The notes beneath the pieces were generated by a model. It worked only from the letters and a program-made list of their open reading frames with translations. It was not told the origin of the DNA and made no database searches. Positions 3,664-11,634 of a DNA stretch of 12,063 nt are shown here, piece after piece. Every line of letters begins with the position of its first letter. Position 1 is the stretch's first letter. The position numbers and the translations under genes were made by a program. The DNA is from Thermoplasmatota archaeon (GTDB lineage Archaea; Thermoplasmatota; E2; DHVEG-1). The stretch covers positions 1-12,063 of the forward strand of contig JAFGFQ010000060.1 in assembly GCA_016930995.1 (NCBI GenBank), in the 5' to 3' direction.

Positions 3664-6600
3664 ATGAATAAAAGGGGTAAACCTCAGAGAGCGAAATCAA
3701 CGAATTACTCTGATAATGGTACATATAATAAAAATGATTTGATTTCTAAAGATATAAGAAAAATTGGAATACCCCTAATTAGCAATGCTCCATGGGGAAC
3801 TCATTTTTGTCAGTTTTATCAAACCAAGGAGGATTTGATTGATATTTTAGTCCCGTATTTTAAAACAGGACTTGAAAATAATGAGTTTTGCATGTGGATT
3901 ACTTCTGATCCTCTCCGAGTAGATGAAGCAAAGAAAGCACTTTCTAAGAAAGTAAACAACCTTCAGAAATACATCCAAAAGGGGCAGATCGAGATCCTTG
4001 ATTCATCTGAATGGTATACGAAATCAGGACGGTTTGATTCAGATGAAGTGTTATCTGGTTGGGTGAAAAAGGAGGCAGGGGCGCGAGAAAAAGGATTCGA
4101 TGGACTTCGATTATCTGGGAATACGTTTTGGCTTGAAAAAAAGGACTGGAAAGATTTCACTAAATATGAAGAAGCCATCAATAACGTAATCAGAAGTTAT
4201 CACATAATCGCTCTTTGTTCTTATTCACTAGATAAATGCAATGCATCTGAAATTATTGAAGTGGTAAGTAATCATCAGTTTGCATTAATTAAACGAGAAG
4301 GGCAATGGCATCGAATCGAAAGTCCTGAAATGAAGAAGGTTGAAGAAAAATTACGGAGTAGTGAAATCCTTTTACTCAATATCGCTCAATCAATTCCTGT
4401 CCAGATCTCGATAAGCCGCGCATCAGATGGCATTATCCTCTATACAAATCCAGCATATGATAGAGGATTTGGTTATTCCGAAGGAGAACTCATTGGTCGG
4501 AAAGCACCGGACCTCTATTACGATTCGTCGGACCGTATCAAACTTTTAAATACTCTAAAGAAGCAAGGTTTCGTCCAGGACTATGAAGTGAGAGTTAAAC
4601 GGTCAGACGGTACATTGTTCTGGGTTTCTGCTTCAATAAAACCAATTATTTTTGCTAATGAATCAGCGTATCTCGGTGCCTCTATTGATATCACCGAGCG
4701 TAAGCAAGCGACAGAAATGCTCCGTAAAGCTCATGACGAATTAGAGACGCGAATTATAGAGCGAACAATGGAACTAAAGAAGACAAATAAAGCTTTGATT
4801 GCTGAAAGAAAACGGTTCAATGATGTACTCGAAACACTGCCCGCTTACTTAGTGCTATTAAATAAAGAGTATCACGTTCCTTTCGCAAATAAATTTTTTC
4901 GGGAACGTTTTGGTGAATCTTCTGGGCAACGCTGCTTTGAATATCTGTTTAAACGCAACACACCCTGTGAGAACTGCAGAACATATGATGCATTGAACAA
5001 CAACGCCCCTCTTGAATGGGAGTGGGTCGGTCCTGATGGTCATAATTATTATGTTTATGACTTCCCATTTACTGACAGTGACGGTTCACCTTTAATCATG
5101 GAGATGGGTATAGACATCACGAAGCAAAAGCAAGCGGAAGAAGCGCTCCGAAGAGCTCACGATGAATTAGAAATACGTGTAAAGGAACGTACTAAAGAGT
5201 TAAACGAATCTGAACAGAGACTCAACAACCTCTACACAGCAATGAATGAGGGTGTCTGCGTGCATGAAATTATCTATAACACAGCCGGAAAACCAGTAGA
5301 CTATAAAATTCTTGATGTAAACCCTATGTACGAAAAAATTACAGGTTTAACAAAAAAATTTATCATTGGAAAATGTGCATCAGAAATATATGGGAAAGGG
5401 GAACCTCCTTATTTAGATATTTATGCAAAAGTTGCACTCACTGGGAGACCAGACCAATTTGAAACCTATTATCCGCCGATGAAAAAACACTTCAACATTT
5501 CTGTTTTTTCACCAGAAAAAGGAAAATTTGCAACTGTTTTTTCTGATATCTCCGAACGCAAGAAAGCAGAAGAACAATTAAAGGAAACCAGTGATTATCT
5601 TGAAAATCTGTTAAATTATGCAAACGCGCCGATAATCGTCTGGGATAAAGATTTCAAAATTGTTCGTTTTAACCATGCTTTCGAACATCTCACAGGTTAC
5701 TCATCAGAGATGATGATTGGTAAAAAACTCGACATCCTTTTCTCTCAAGAAAGTAAAAAAGAATCATTACAAAAAATACGAAAAACCCTTATCGGAGAAT
5801 ACTGGGACTCAGTCGAAATACCGATTCTTTGTAAGGATAAAAACATTAGAATTGCTTTATGGAACTCAGCAAATATCTATGACAAAACAAAAAAGAACCT
5901 CATTGCGACAATAGCCCAAGGAGCCGATATCACAGAACGAAAGAAAGCGGAACAAGCATTATATCAAGCGAAACTGGAATGGGAACGGACGTTTGATTGT
6001 GTGCCTGATCTTATCGCAGTATTGGATAAATCCCATAAAATCATCCGGGCAAATAAGGCGATGGCACAAAGATTAGGCATACCATCTGAACAATGTACAA
6101 ATCTCTTTTGTCATAATTGCGTCCATGGAGAAAACAAACCACCCGCCTTCTGCCCTCATGTTTTAACATTGAAAGATGGAAAAGAACATATCGCTGAAGT
6201 CTATGAAGAAAAACTCGGTGGTTATTTTTTAGTATCAACAACTCCAATTCTTGATACAGCAGGAAATTTGTTAGGAGCAGTGCATGTCGCACGTGACATC
6301 ACCGAACGGAAACGAAACGAGGAGATTATCAAAGAAAATGAAGCCAGGTTAAAACATGCACAAGAAATAGCTCACCTTGGCAGCTGGGAATTAGATTTGA
6401 TCACTAATCATCTCTCCTGGTCCGATGAAGTGTTCCGAATCTTCGGCTTGCAGCCTCAAGAATTTCCAGTTACCTATGAAGCATTCCTTGAAAGGGTTCA
6501 TCCTGAAGACCGAGCAATAGTCGATTCAACATATACTAATTCGATTCGAGAGGGAAGAAATTTTTATGACTTAGAACATAGAATTTTAAGAAAAAATGGG

Positions 6601-8136
6601 GAAATCCGCTTTGTTCATGAAAAATGTGAACATGTTCGTAATGATTCCGGAGATATCATTCGATCGGTGGGAATGGTTCATGATATTACAGATGCGAGAA
6701 AGACTCAAACAGAACTCGTCCGTTTAGCATCATTCCCAGAAAAAAATCCAAACCCAATTATAGAAATGAATCTCTCTGGGAAAATCGAATACCTCAATCC
6801 AATATCAAAAGGACTATTCTTAGATATAGGAAAGAAACAATTTGATCATCCTTTTTTAAAAGGAATATCCAATATCATCACAGAGATTCAAGAACAAAAA
6901 TATCCACGCGTCCGAGAAGTAAAGTGCGAGGAGAAATATTATCATCAATCCATCACCTACATTCCAGAAAGTAAACGTATCCGTATTTACAGCACCGACA
7001 TTACTTCTAGGAAACATGCTGAGGAAGAGCTAGAAAAGAGTGAAAAAAAATATCGAATGATCGTAGAAAATTCCATGTACGTTATTATGATGACTCAACC
7101 AGATGGCCTCATCTCCTATATCAGTCCATCCAGTAAAGAACTCCTTGGGTTTTCCCCAGAAGAGCTGATTGGAACGAATCCCTCAATAGCATATCCTGAT
7201 GATCAGAAAAAAGTCCACCAAGCGCTGACAAGATCATTAAACGGTGAAAAAGGATCAGGTTTTGAATATCGCATTCTAACGAAACAAGGTGAGATTCGAT
7301 GGGTCTCACATTCCTGGTCCCCGATTTTTCTTAATGAAACTCTTCAATCGATTATTAGTGTTGTTGTCGATATCACAGATCGAAAATCCTCAGAGGAAAA
7401 AATAAAAAAACTCAATGAAAATCTGATGCGCCGCAGTATCGAACTCGCGATAGCCAATAAGGAACTAGAGACGTTTAGCTATTCAGTTTCCCATGATTTA
7501 CGAGCACCTTTGCGAAGCATCGACGGATTCAGTCAGGCTTTATTAGAGGACTATGCAAGTAAACTCGACAAACAAGGAGAAGAATACCTCCATCGGGTTC
7601 GGAATGCCACCAAACGCATGGAGCAACTAATCGATGATATGCTTCGATTGTCTCGATTGACGAGAACTGAAATGACCATAGAAACCGTTGATTTAGGAAA
7701 AATAGCAAATACTGTTATCAATGAATTGAAAAAAACTGATCCTTCACGGAATTATAAATTTAAAACACAGAAGAATATTTTAACAGATGGAGATGCAAAC
7801 CTCCTGAGTATCCTCCTTGAAAATCTCCTGGGAAACGCATGGAAATTTACCAAGAAGCGTAAACAAACTGAAATTGAATTTGGAAAAAAACAACAGGATA
7901 AAGAAACAGTGTTTTTCATTCGTGATAACGGAGCGGGATTTAACATGAAATATGCTAATAAGTTATTTATCCCTTTCCAACGCCTCCATGATGATGCAGA
8001 GTATCCTGGAACAGGTATTGGTCTAGGAATCGTAGCTCGTATCGTAAATCGACATGGAGGACGGATTTGGGCAGAATCAGAAGAAAATAAAGGAACAACA
8101 TTCTTCTTTACATTAGGAGGAAAAACAAATGAGTAG
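3664..8136 (+). CDS. Soluble MEDS/multi-PAS sensor histidine kinase
   Basis: The 1490-residue protein has no membrane helix. Order: MEDS domain about 34-212 (WGTHFCQFYQTKEDLIDILV start); eight PAS-type domains, about 229-346, 385-491, 517-635, 642-760, 771-884, 892-1013 (PAS_3 type), 1017-1118 (divergent) and 1126-1244; phosphoacceptor helix about 1258-1335 with H1277 in SVSHDLRAPL; then the ATPase domain with N box E1386/N1387/N1391, G1 D1421-NGAG, F box LFIPFQ and G2 GTGIGLG (1449-1455). All catalytic boxes look intact. PAS 2 (C424, C435, C438) and PAS 5 (C811, C816, C819, C830) have cysteine clusters that could hold metal or sense redox. Near-identical coiled linkers (353-375, 495-517) show internal duplication. 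MEDS is known from DcmR, a methanogen/methylotroph regulator. It has its own TATA and overlaps the response regulator gene by 8 bases. The ligand or signal is unknown. Confidence 0.93.
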   Translation: MNKRGKPQRAKSTNYSDNGTYNKNDLISKDIRKIGIPLISNAPWGTHFCQFYQTKEDLIDILVPYFKTGLENNEFCMWITSDPLRVDEAKKALSKKVNNLQKYIQKGQIEILDSSEWYTKSGRFDSDEVLSGWVKKEAGAREKGFDGLRLSGNTFWLEKKDWKDFTKYEEAINNVIRSYHIIALCSYSLDKCNASEIIEVVSNHQFALIKREGQWHRIESPEMKKVEEKLRSSEILLLNIAQSIPVQISISRASDGIILYTNPAYDRGFGYSEGELIGRKAPDLYYDSSDRIKLLNTLKKQGFVQDYEVRVKRSDGTLFWVSASIKPIIFANESAYLGASIDITERKQATEMLRKAHDELETRIIERTMELKKTNKALIAERKRFNDVLETLPAYLVLLNKEYHVPFANKFFRERFGESSGQRCFEYLFKRNTPCENCRTYDALNNNAPLEWEWVGPDGHNYYVYDFPFTDSDGSPLIMEMGIDITKQKQAEEALRRAHDELEIRVKERTKELNESEQRLNNLYTAMNEGVCVHEIIYNTAGKPVDYKILDVNPMYEKITGLTKKFIIGKCASEIYGKGEPPYLDIYAKVALTGRPDQFETYYPPMKKHFNISVFSPEKGKFATVFSDISERKKAEEQLKETSDYLENLLNYANAPIIVWDKDFKIVRFNHAFEHLTGYSSEMMIGKKLDILFSQESKKESLQKIRKTLIGEYWDSVEIPILCKDKNIRIALWNSANIYDKTKKNLIATIAQGADITERKKAEQALYQAKLEWERTFDCVPDLIAVLDKSHKIIRANKAMAQRLGIPSEQCTNLFCHNCVHGENKPPAFCPHVLTLKDGKEHIAEVYEEKLGGYFLVSTTPILDTAGNLLGAVHVARDITERKRNEEIIKENEARLKHAQEIAHLGSWELDLITNHLSWSDEVFRIFGLQPQEFPVTYEAFLERVHPEDRAIVDSTYTNSIREGRNFYDLEHRILRKNGEIRFVHEKCEHVRNDSGDIIRSVGMVHDITDARKTQTELVRLASFPEKNPNPIIEMNLSGKIEYLNPISKGLFLDIGKKQFDHPFLKGISNIITEIQEQKYPRVREVKCEEKYYHQSITYIPESKRIRIYSTDITSRKHAEEELEKSEKKYRMIVENSMYVIMMTQPDGLISYISPSSKELLGFSPEELIGTNPSIAYPDDQKKVHQALTRSLNGEKGSGFEYRILTKQGEIRWVSHSWSPIFLNETLQSIISVVVDITDRKSSEEKIKKLNENLMRRSIELAIANKELETFSYSVSHDLRAPLRSIDGFSQALLEDYASKLDKQGEEYLHRVRNATKRMEQLIDDMLRLSRLTRTEMTIETVDLGKIANTVINELKKTDPSRNYKFKTQKNILTDGDANLLSILLENLLGNAWKFTKKRKQTEIEFGKKQQDKETVFFIRDNGAGFNMKYANKLFIPFQRLHDDAEYPGTGIGLGIVARIVNRHGGRIWAESEENKGTTFFFTLGGKTNE
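4720..5214 (+). repeat. Duplicated coiled linker between PAS domains 1, 2 and 3 of the kinase
   Basis: Codons at 4720-4788 (LRKAHDELETRIIERT and following) and 5146-5214 (LRRAHDELEIRVKERT and following) encode nearly the same coiled linker. They flank PAS domain 2, indicating that a PAS-plus-linker unit was copied within the gene. The DNA copies have diverged mostly at third positions, so the event is not recent. Confidence 0.75.
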
Positions 8137-9721
8137 ACACTTACGTGTGTTGTTAGTAGAAGATTCAGAAGATGATGCAGCATTATTGCTACGAGAATTG
8201 AAAAAAGCTGGAATACAACCGACTGTTGAACGGGTTGAAACCGCTGAGTCGATGCGAAAAGCATTACGAAAACAAGAATGGGATGTGGTAATCGCTGACT
8301 ATGTCCTCCCAACATTCAGTGGTCTTGATGCGATTGAATTACTAAAAAAAACACAGAAAGACCTCCCCTTCATTATCGTCTCAGGAAAAATTGGAGAAGA
8401 TACCGCAGTAGAAACGATGAAAGCAGGTGCTCACGATTATATCATGAAAGGAAACCTCGCTCGTCTCATTCCTGCTATTGACAGAGAAATCGAAGAGGCA
8501 AAGGTTCGACAGAAACGCAGAGAGGCTGAAGAAAAATTAATACAAACGTGCAATGAACTGGGAGAAACGACCGTTGAATTAGAAAAAACAAATAAAAAAT
8601 TACGTGACGAAATCGAAGAACGACAAAAAGCAGAAAAACATACAATGGAGATGAAAGAGCACCTTCAAAATGTTATTGACAGTGCATCAGAAATCATTGT
8701 TGCGATCGATGCAAATAAAAGGATAACTACATGGAATAAGGCTGCGGAAGTCGTGACCGGCTATAAACAGAAGGATGTGCTAAACTGGAGTATTACAAAA
8801 TTAACGCTCTTTGAAAATCAGCAGAAAGTTCTCGATCTCATAAAAAATCTTTCAAAACAGACACATCCAAACTATGAGGATTTTGTGATTATCACAAAAA
8901 ATTCAGTTAAAAAGATACTTCGGATAAGCGGATCTCCAATCAAAGGAAAACCAGAATCCGGAATCCTCTTTATAGGGAGAGATATCACCCGTGAAATGGA
9001 AATTCATGGGAAACTCCTTGTGGGAAACTGCTATCTCGTACCTGAGAAAAGCAATACTGCCGCCCTTGATTTGCTGGTGGATTTAGCTACCTCAGGATAT
9101 TCCGGTCACCTGATTACCCGGATGGACCCCCACACAATGAAAAGCATGGTTTCAACAGCTAACATCCATATCTCTCTCTTAGGTCAAGATCGCGGGAAGG
9201 AATACAAAACAATTACAGATCTGAAACAACTCCTTCAAACGATAAAAGATATTGGAAAGGAAAAAAAGGAATCAGTAATTCTATTAGAGCGGCTTGATTA
9301 CCTAATTACTAAATTTTCTTTTGAAAAAGTGATGGAGGTTCTCTACGAGATGAATGATGACATTGCACGTAATAAATGCCTTTTGTTATTAAGAATTGAT
9401 CCAGGGACTATTGAGAAAACGCAAATGGCACTCATTGAAAATGAAGTGCAACTTCTCCCCAGTCAAAAAATTGAAGGATTAATCATTGAAGACGAGATTC
9501 ATGATATTCTACGATTTATCTATGAACAAAACCAGAACAATGCGGTTGTTCCTATCAAGAAGATCATGGGGAGATTTTCTTTAGCATATTCTACAGTAGC
9601 AAAACGTTTACAGGTGTTGGAAATGAAAGGATTGATTTTTACAAAAAAACAAGGAAAATCCCGTACCGTAACAATTTCAGATAAAGGAAAGACGTTTCTC
9701 CATAAACGACAAGTGACATAA
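8129..9721 (+). CDS. Response regulator with receiver, PAS, DUF835 and winged-helix domains
   Basis: The 530-residue protein begins with a receiver (5-120) having E11/D12, the phosphoacceptor D57 (VVIADYVLP), S85 (IIVSG) and K107 (YIMKG), all in the expected places. A coiled segment (about 118-170) precedes a PAS domain (176-290). Residues about 295-445 match the DUF835 pattern: GNCYLVPEKSN, LITRMDP, ESVILLERLDYLI and LLLRIDPGT. The C-terminus (about 452-525) is a winged helix with AYSTVAKRLQVLEMKGLI as the recognition region and a basic wing (KKQGKSRTVTI). The simplest role is a DNA-binding regulator phosphorylated by the kinase encoded immediately upstream; the genes overlap by 8 bases, with AGGAGG (8115-8120) ahead of the ATG. 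DUF835 occurs mainly in archaea, often next to receiver or PAS domains, and its function is unknown. Its target promoters cannot be read from the sequence. Confidence 0.9.
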   Translation: MSRHLRVLLVEDSEDDAALLLRELKKAGIQPTVERVETAESMRKALRKQEWDVVIADYVLPTFSGLDAIELLKKTQKDLPFIIVSGKIGEDTAVETMKAGAHDYIMKGNLARLIPAIDREIEEAKVRQKRREAEEKLIQTCNELGETTVELEKTNKKLRDEIEERQKAEKHTMEMKEHLQNVIDSASEIIVAIDANKRITTWNKAAEVVTGYKQKDVLNWSITKLTLFENQQKVLDLIKNLSKQTHPNYEDFVIITKNSVKKILRISGSPIKGKPESGILFIGRDITREMEIHGKLLVGNCYLVPEKSNTAALDLLVDLATSGYSGHLITRMDPHTMKSMVSTANIHISLLGQDRGKEYKTITDLKQLLQTIKDIGKEKKESVILLERLDYLITKFSFEKVMEVLYEMNDDIARNKCLLLLRIDPGTIEKTQMALIENEVQLLPSQKIEGLIIEDEIHDILRFIYEQNQNNAVVPIKKIMGRFSLAYSTVAKRLQVLEMKGLIFTKKQGKSRTVTISDKGKTFLHKRQVT

Positions 9722-9774
9722 CAAGAGACTTTTAATCGATTTACACCTGTTTTTCATTTATCTTTACATTATCG

Positions 9775-9782
9775 TTTTATAC
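9775..9782 (+). promoter_or_regulatory. TATA-like box of the tandem winged-helix gene
   Basis: TTTTATAC lies 38-45 bases before the ATG at 9820, predicting a leader of about 15 bases. A T8 run (9790-9797) just downstream could instead end the response regulator transcript. Confidence 0.4.
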
Positions 9783-9809
9783 TATTATCTTTTTTTTAAT
9801 ATAAAAAAA

Positions 9810-9814
9810 GGTGG
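9810..9814 (+). promoter_or_regulatory. Ribosome binding site GGTGG that sets the start of the winged-helix gene
   Basis: GGTGG is followed after 5 bases by ATG 9820. An in-frame GTG at 9811 lies inside this site and cannot be the start, so the three extra residues of the longest open frame are not part of the protein. Confidence 0.7.
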
Positions 9815-9819
9815 TTGCT

Positions 9820-10224
9820 ATGAATACTCCGATAGATGAATTTGGAATAAATGCAGGAAAGATATGGGAGACAATAACTCACAATGGTTCATTAATGACT
9901 CAAACTAAACTGCAAAAAATGACAAAACTTTCAGACGAAGCATTCTTTAGCGCTATCGGATGGCTTGCTCGAGAAAATAAGATCAACAAAACAGGAATCG
10001 TCTATCGTCTTGGTGAAACGAATCTTACACAAAAAATAGGATCTAATGCGGGGAAAATATGGAACATGCTTTCAAAACAAAAAGAAGCTGATTTATCGTC
10101 AATCGCAAAACGAATCAATGGTGATGTGCAGGATGTTCATTCAGCGCTTGGTTGGCTTGCTCGTGAAAATAAAATCGATACAATACGGGGGAAGAATCAC
10201 CAAATTTTCATTCGATTAAAGTAA
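9820..10224 (+). CDS. Tandem DUF2582-type winged-helix protein
   Basis: The 134-residue product consists of two copies of one winged-helix unit. Copy 1 has INAGKIWETI and AIGWLARENKIN; copy 2 has SNAGKIWNML and ALGWLARENKID. The NAGKIW...LGWLARENKI pattern is that of the small winged helix-turn-helix family DUF2582 (pfam10771), usually a single about 70-residue unit in archaea and some bacteria. Two fused copies would mimic a dimer. The family is presumed to bind nucleic acid, but its function is not established. It follows the DUF835 regulator on the same strand with its own TATA, so it may be a target or accessory of that regulator; this is inference from position only. The ATG at 9820 is preferred because GGTGG immediately precedes it. 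Confidence 0.85.
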   Translation: MNTPIDEFGINAGKIWETITHNGSLMTQTKLQKMTKLSDEAFFSAIGWLARENKINKTGIVYRLGETNLTQKIGSNAGKIWNMLSKQKEADLSSIAKRINGDVQDVHSALGWLARENKIDTIRGKNHQIFIRLK

Positions 10225-10410
10225 AAGAAAAACCCGAATTACTCTTTGATGTAGATATATTGTCTTTCCTACGGTTAATTAATCAAGTCTTCGATTGAAA
10301 TACCATGTACAGAAGCATATCCCTCATCGGATACTTTCCCCGGGAGGTCAGTTCTATCTCACAGAGGGAGATTGCTTTCAAGCAGAGATAAATTGTCGGG
10401 AGACTTCGAC
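10225..10410. other. Intergenic region before the glycosyltransferase gene
   Basis: No gene is assigned. The glycosyltransferase frame stays open upstream to 10279 but contains no ATG or GTG in that stretch, only TTG 10372 with a GAGGGAG crowded against it. A 28-codon plus frame (ATG 10305 to TAA 10391) has no ribosome binding site. TAGATATATT near 10252 is a weak TATA candidate. Confidence 0.4.
10398..10402 (+). promoter_or_regulatory. Ribosome binding site GGGAG supporting the GTG start
   Basis: GGGAG is 8 bases upstream of GTG 10411, the usual archaeal spacing, whereas TTG 10372 has a site only 1-2 bases away. The protein then starts MRIAMIGWEYPP, as this glycosyltransferase group normally does. 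Confidence 0.6.
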
Positions 10411-11520
10411 GTGAGAATCGCGATGATTGGTTGGGAATATCCACCGTTTAAGGTTGGTGGTCTTGGGACGCATTGTCTGGGACTTACTAAGAGTCTTGCT
10501 GAGGATGGAATAACGATTGATTTTTATATGCCGAAAACCTCGAAAATGGTCCCGAGTGTCCATCAAAAAATTCGTATAAGGGAGATGGGAGAAATAAAAA
10601 TCTACCCCTATGATCGACCAGATGCACCTTTACAAGGTGATTTTTTCGATTCGGTCAATCGATATAATGAGTTACTCGTCCAGAAAGTAAATGGGAACTA
10701 TGACCTAATCCACGGTCATGATTGGTTAACCATGAAGGCAGGAATCCAACTCAAGAAAAAACTTGGAATCCCGCTTATCTTTACGATTCATTCCACTGAA
10801 TATGATCGGTCTAGTTGGCTTCATCCGAATCAATGGTTTATCGACATTGAGCGCGAAGGGATGAATGCAGCAGACCGGTTGATTGCAGTAAGCGAACTAA
10901 CTAAAAAGGTTATGGTTCAAAAATATGGGATTCCTCCAGAAAAAATTCAGGTGATTTATAATGCTGTGAATCCGCTGGGGATAGGCAAGAAACAAAAAAT
11001 TGTCTTATTTTTAGGGAGACTAACTATACAAAAAGGACCAGAATTTTTCCTTGCAGCTGCAAAACGAGTATTGGAGTTGGAGCAGAATGTGAAATTTGTT
11101 GTCGCAGGTTGCGGTGAAATGCTTCCCCGTTTAATCGATAAGGCAGTCGATCTTGGAATCTCACATAAGGTTTTTTTCACAGAAAAACTAACTGAACAAG
11201 AGGTAAAACACATTTATCGAATCGCCAGTGTCTATGTCATGCCTTCAATTAGTGAGCCATTTGGGATAACCGCCCTTGAAGCGATTTCAGCAGGTACTCC
11301 AACGATTGTTTCAAAGGCATCAGGTGTGTCGGAGGCATTCCAGAATTGTTTCAAAGTTGATTACTGGGATGTTGATGAAACCGCAAATAAGATTATTGCT
11401 TTACTTCGATATCCCCCGTTACGACAAACCTTGGTAGAAAACGGTACACAGGAGATTCAACTCTTCACATGGTCGAGAGTAGCGACACAAACAGAGGACC
11501 TGTATAAAAGTGTCCTTTGA
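10411..11520 (+). CDS. GT4-family glycosyltransferase, glycogen-synthase-like
   Basis: From GTG 10411 the protein has 369 residues, normal for GT-B retaining transferases. The N-terminal half has IGWEYPPFKVGGLGTH, with the K-x-GG-L nucleotide-sugar/acceptor loop typical of glycogen/starch synthases and relatives (K14, G16-G17), then DLIHGHDW and VSELTKKVM. The C-terminal half has FLGRLTIQKGPEFFLAA and the E-x7-E motif EPFGITALE (E282 and E290), followed by SAGTP and SGVSEAF. The sugar donor (UDP- or ADP-glucose or another) cannot be read from sequence; synthesis of an alpha-glucan or transfer to a surface glycan or compatible solute are all possible. No carbohydrate genes lie next to it in the window. 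No signal peptide or membrane span is seen, so it acts in the cytosol. T-rich tracts at 11525-11573 follow the stop. Confidence 0.85.
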   Translation: MRIAMIGWEYPPFKVGGLGTHCLGLTKSLAEDGITIDFYMPKTSKMVPSVHQKIRIREMGEIKIYPYDRPDAPLQGDFFDSVNRYNELLVQKVNGNYDLIHGHDWLTMKAGIQLKKKLGIPLIFTIHSTEYDRSSWLHPNQWFIDIEREGMNAADRLIAVSELTKKVMVQKYGIPPEKIQVIYNAVNPLGIGKKQKIVLFLGRLTIQKGPEFFLAAAKRVLELEQNVKFVVAGCGEMLPRLIDKAVDLGISHKVFFTEKLTEQEVKHIYRIASVYVMPSISEPFGITALEAISAGTPTIVSKASGVSEAFQNCFKVDYWDVDETANKIIALLRYPPLRQTLVENGTQEIQLFTWSRVATQTEDLYKSVL

Positions 11521-11524
11521 TTGG

Positions 11525-11573
11525 TTTTTCTAATTTTTTTATGCATTCTATGATTATTTTTTAATTGTTTTTT
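11525..11573 (+). terminator. T-rich tracts after the glycosyltransferase gene
   Basis: TTTTTC, a T7 run (11534-11540), a T6 run (11557-11562) and another T6 run (11567-11572) occur within about 50 bases of the stop codon. Successive oligo-T tracts are the usual archaeal termination signal. No hairpin is evident. Confidence 0.5.
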
Positions 11574-11582
11574 CACAATCTT

Positions 11583-11590
11583 TTTAAATA
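11583..11590 (+). promoter_or_regulatory. TATA box of the stand-alone receiver gene
   Basis: TTTAAATA lies 45-52 bases before the ATG at 11635, predicting a start near 11612. AAGGAAG (11618-11624), about 10 bases before the ATG, may be the ribosome binding site. Confidence 0.45.
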
Positions 11591-11634
11591 CTCTTAACAT
11601 CATAATTGTACATATACAAGGAAGACATTTAGGT

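Noticed and set aside
5717..5914. 65-codon plus-strand frame within the kinase gene
   Set aside because: It is out of frame within PAS domain 4; Lys-rich reading of AT-rich coding DNA.
7752..8315. 187-codon open frame on the minus strand
   Set aside because: It lies antisense to the kinase ATPase domain and the receiver of the response regulator, both of which have intact conserved motifs; the antisense peptide shows no recognisable organisation.
10275..10365. Protein-like minus-strand reading (DEGYASVHGISIEDLIN before a TAA)
   Set aside because: A stop lies 10 codons upstream of that stretch and no start codon or ribosome binding site fits, so it is too short to support even a gene remnant.
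10279..10410. 44-codon in-frame extension upstream of the glycosyltransferase, with start at TTG 10372
   Set aside because: There is no ATG or GTG in the extension, and the GTG at 10411 has a well-spaced GGGAG and gives the family's usual N-terminus.
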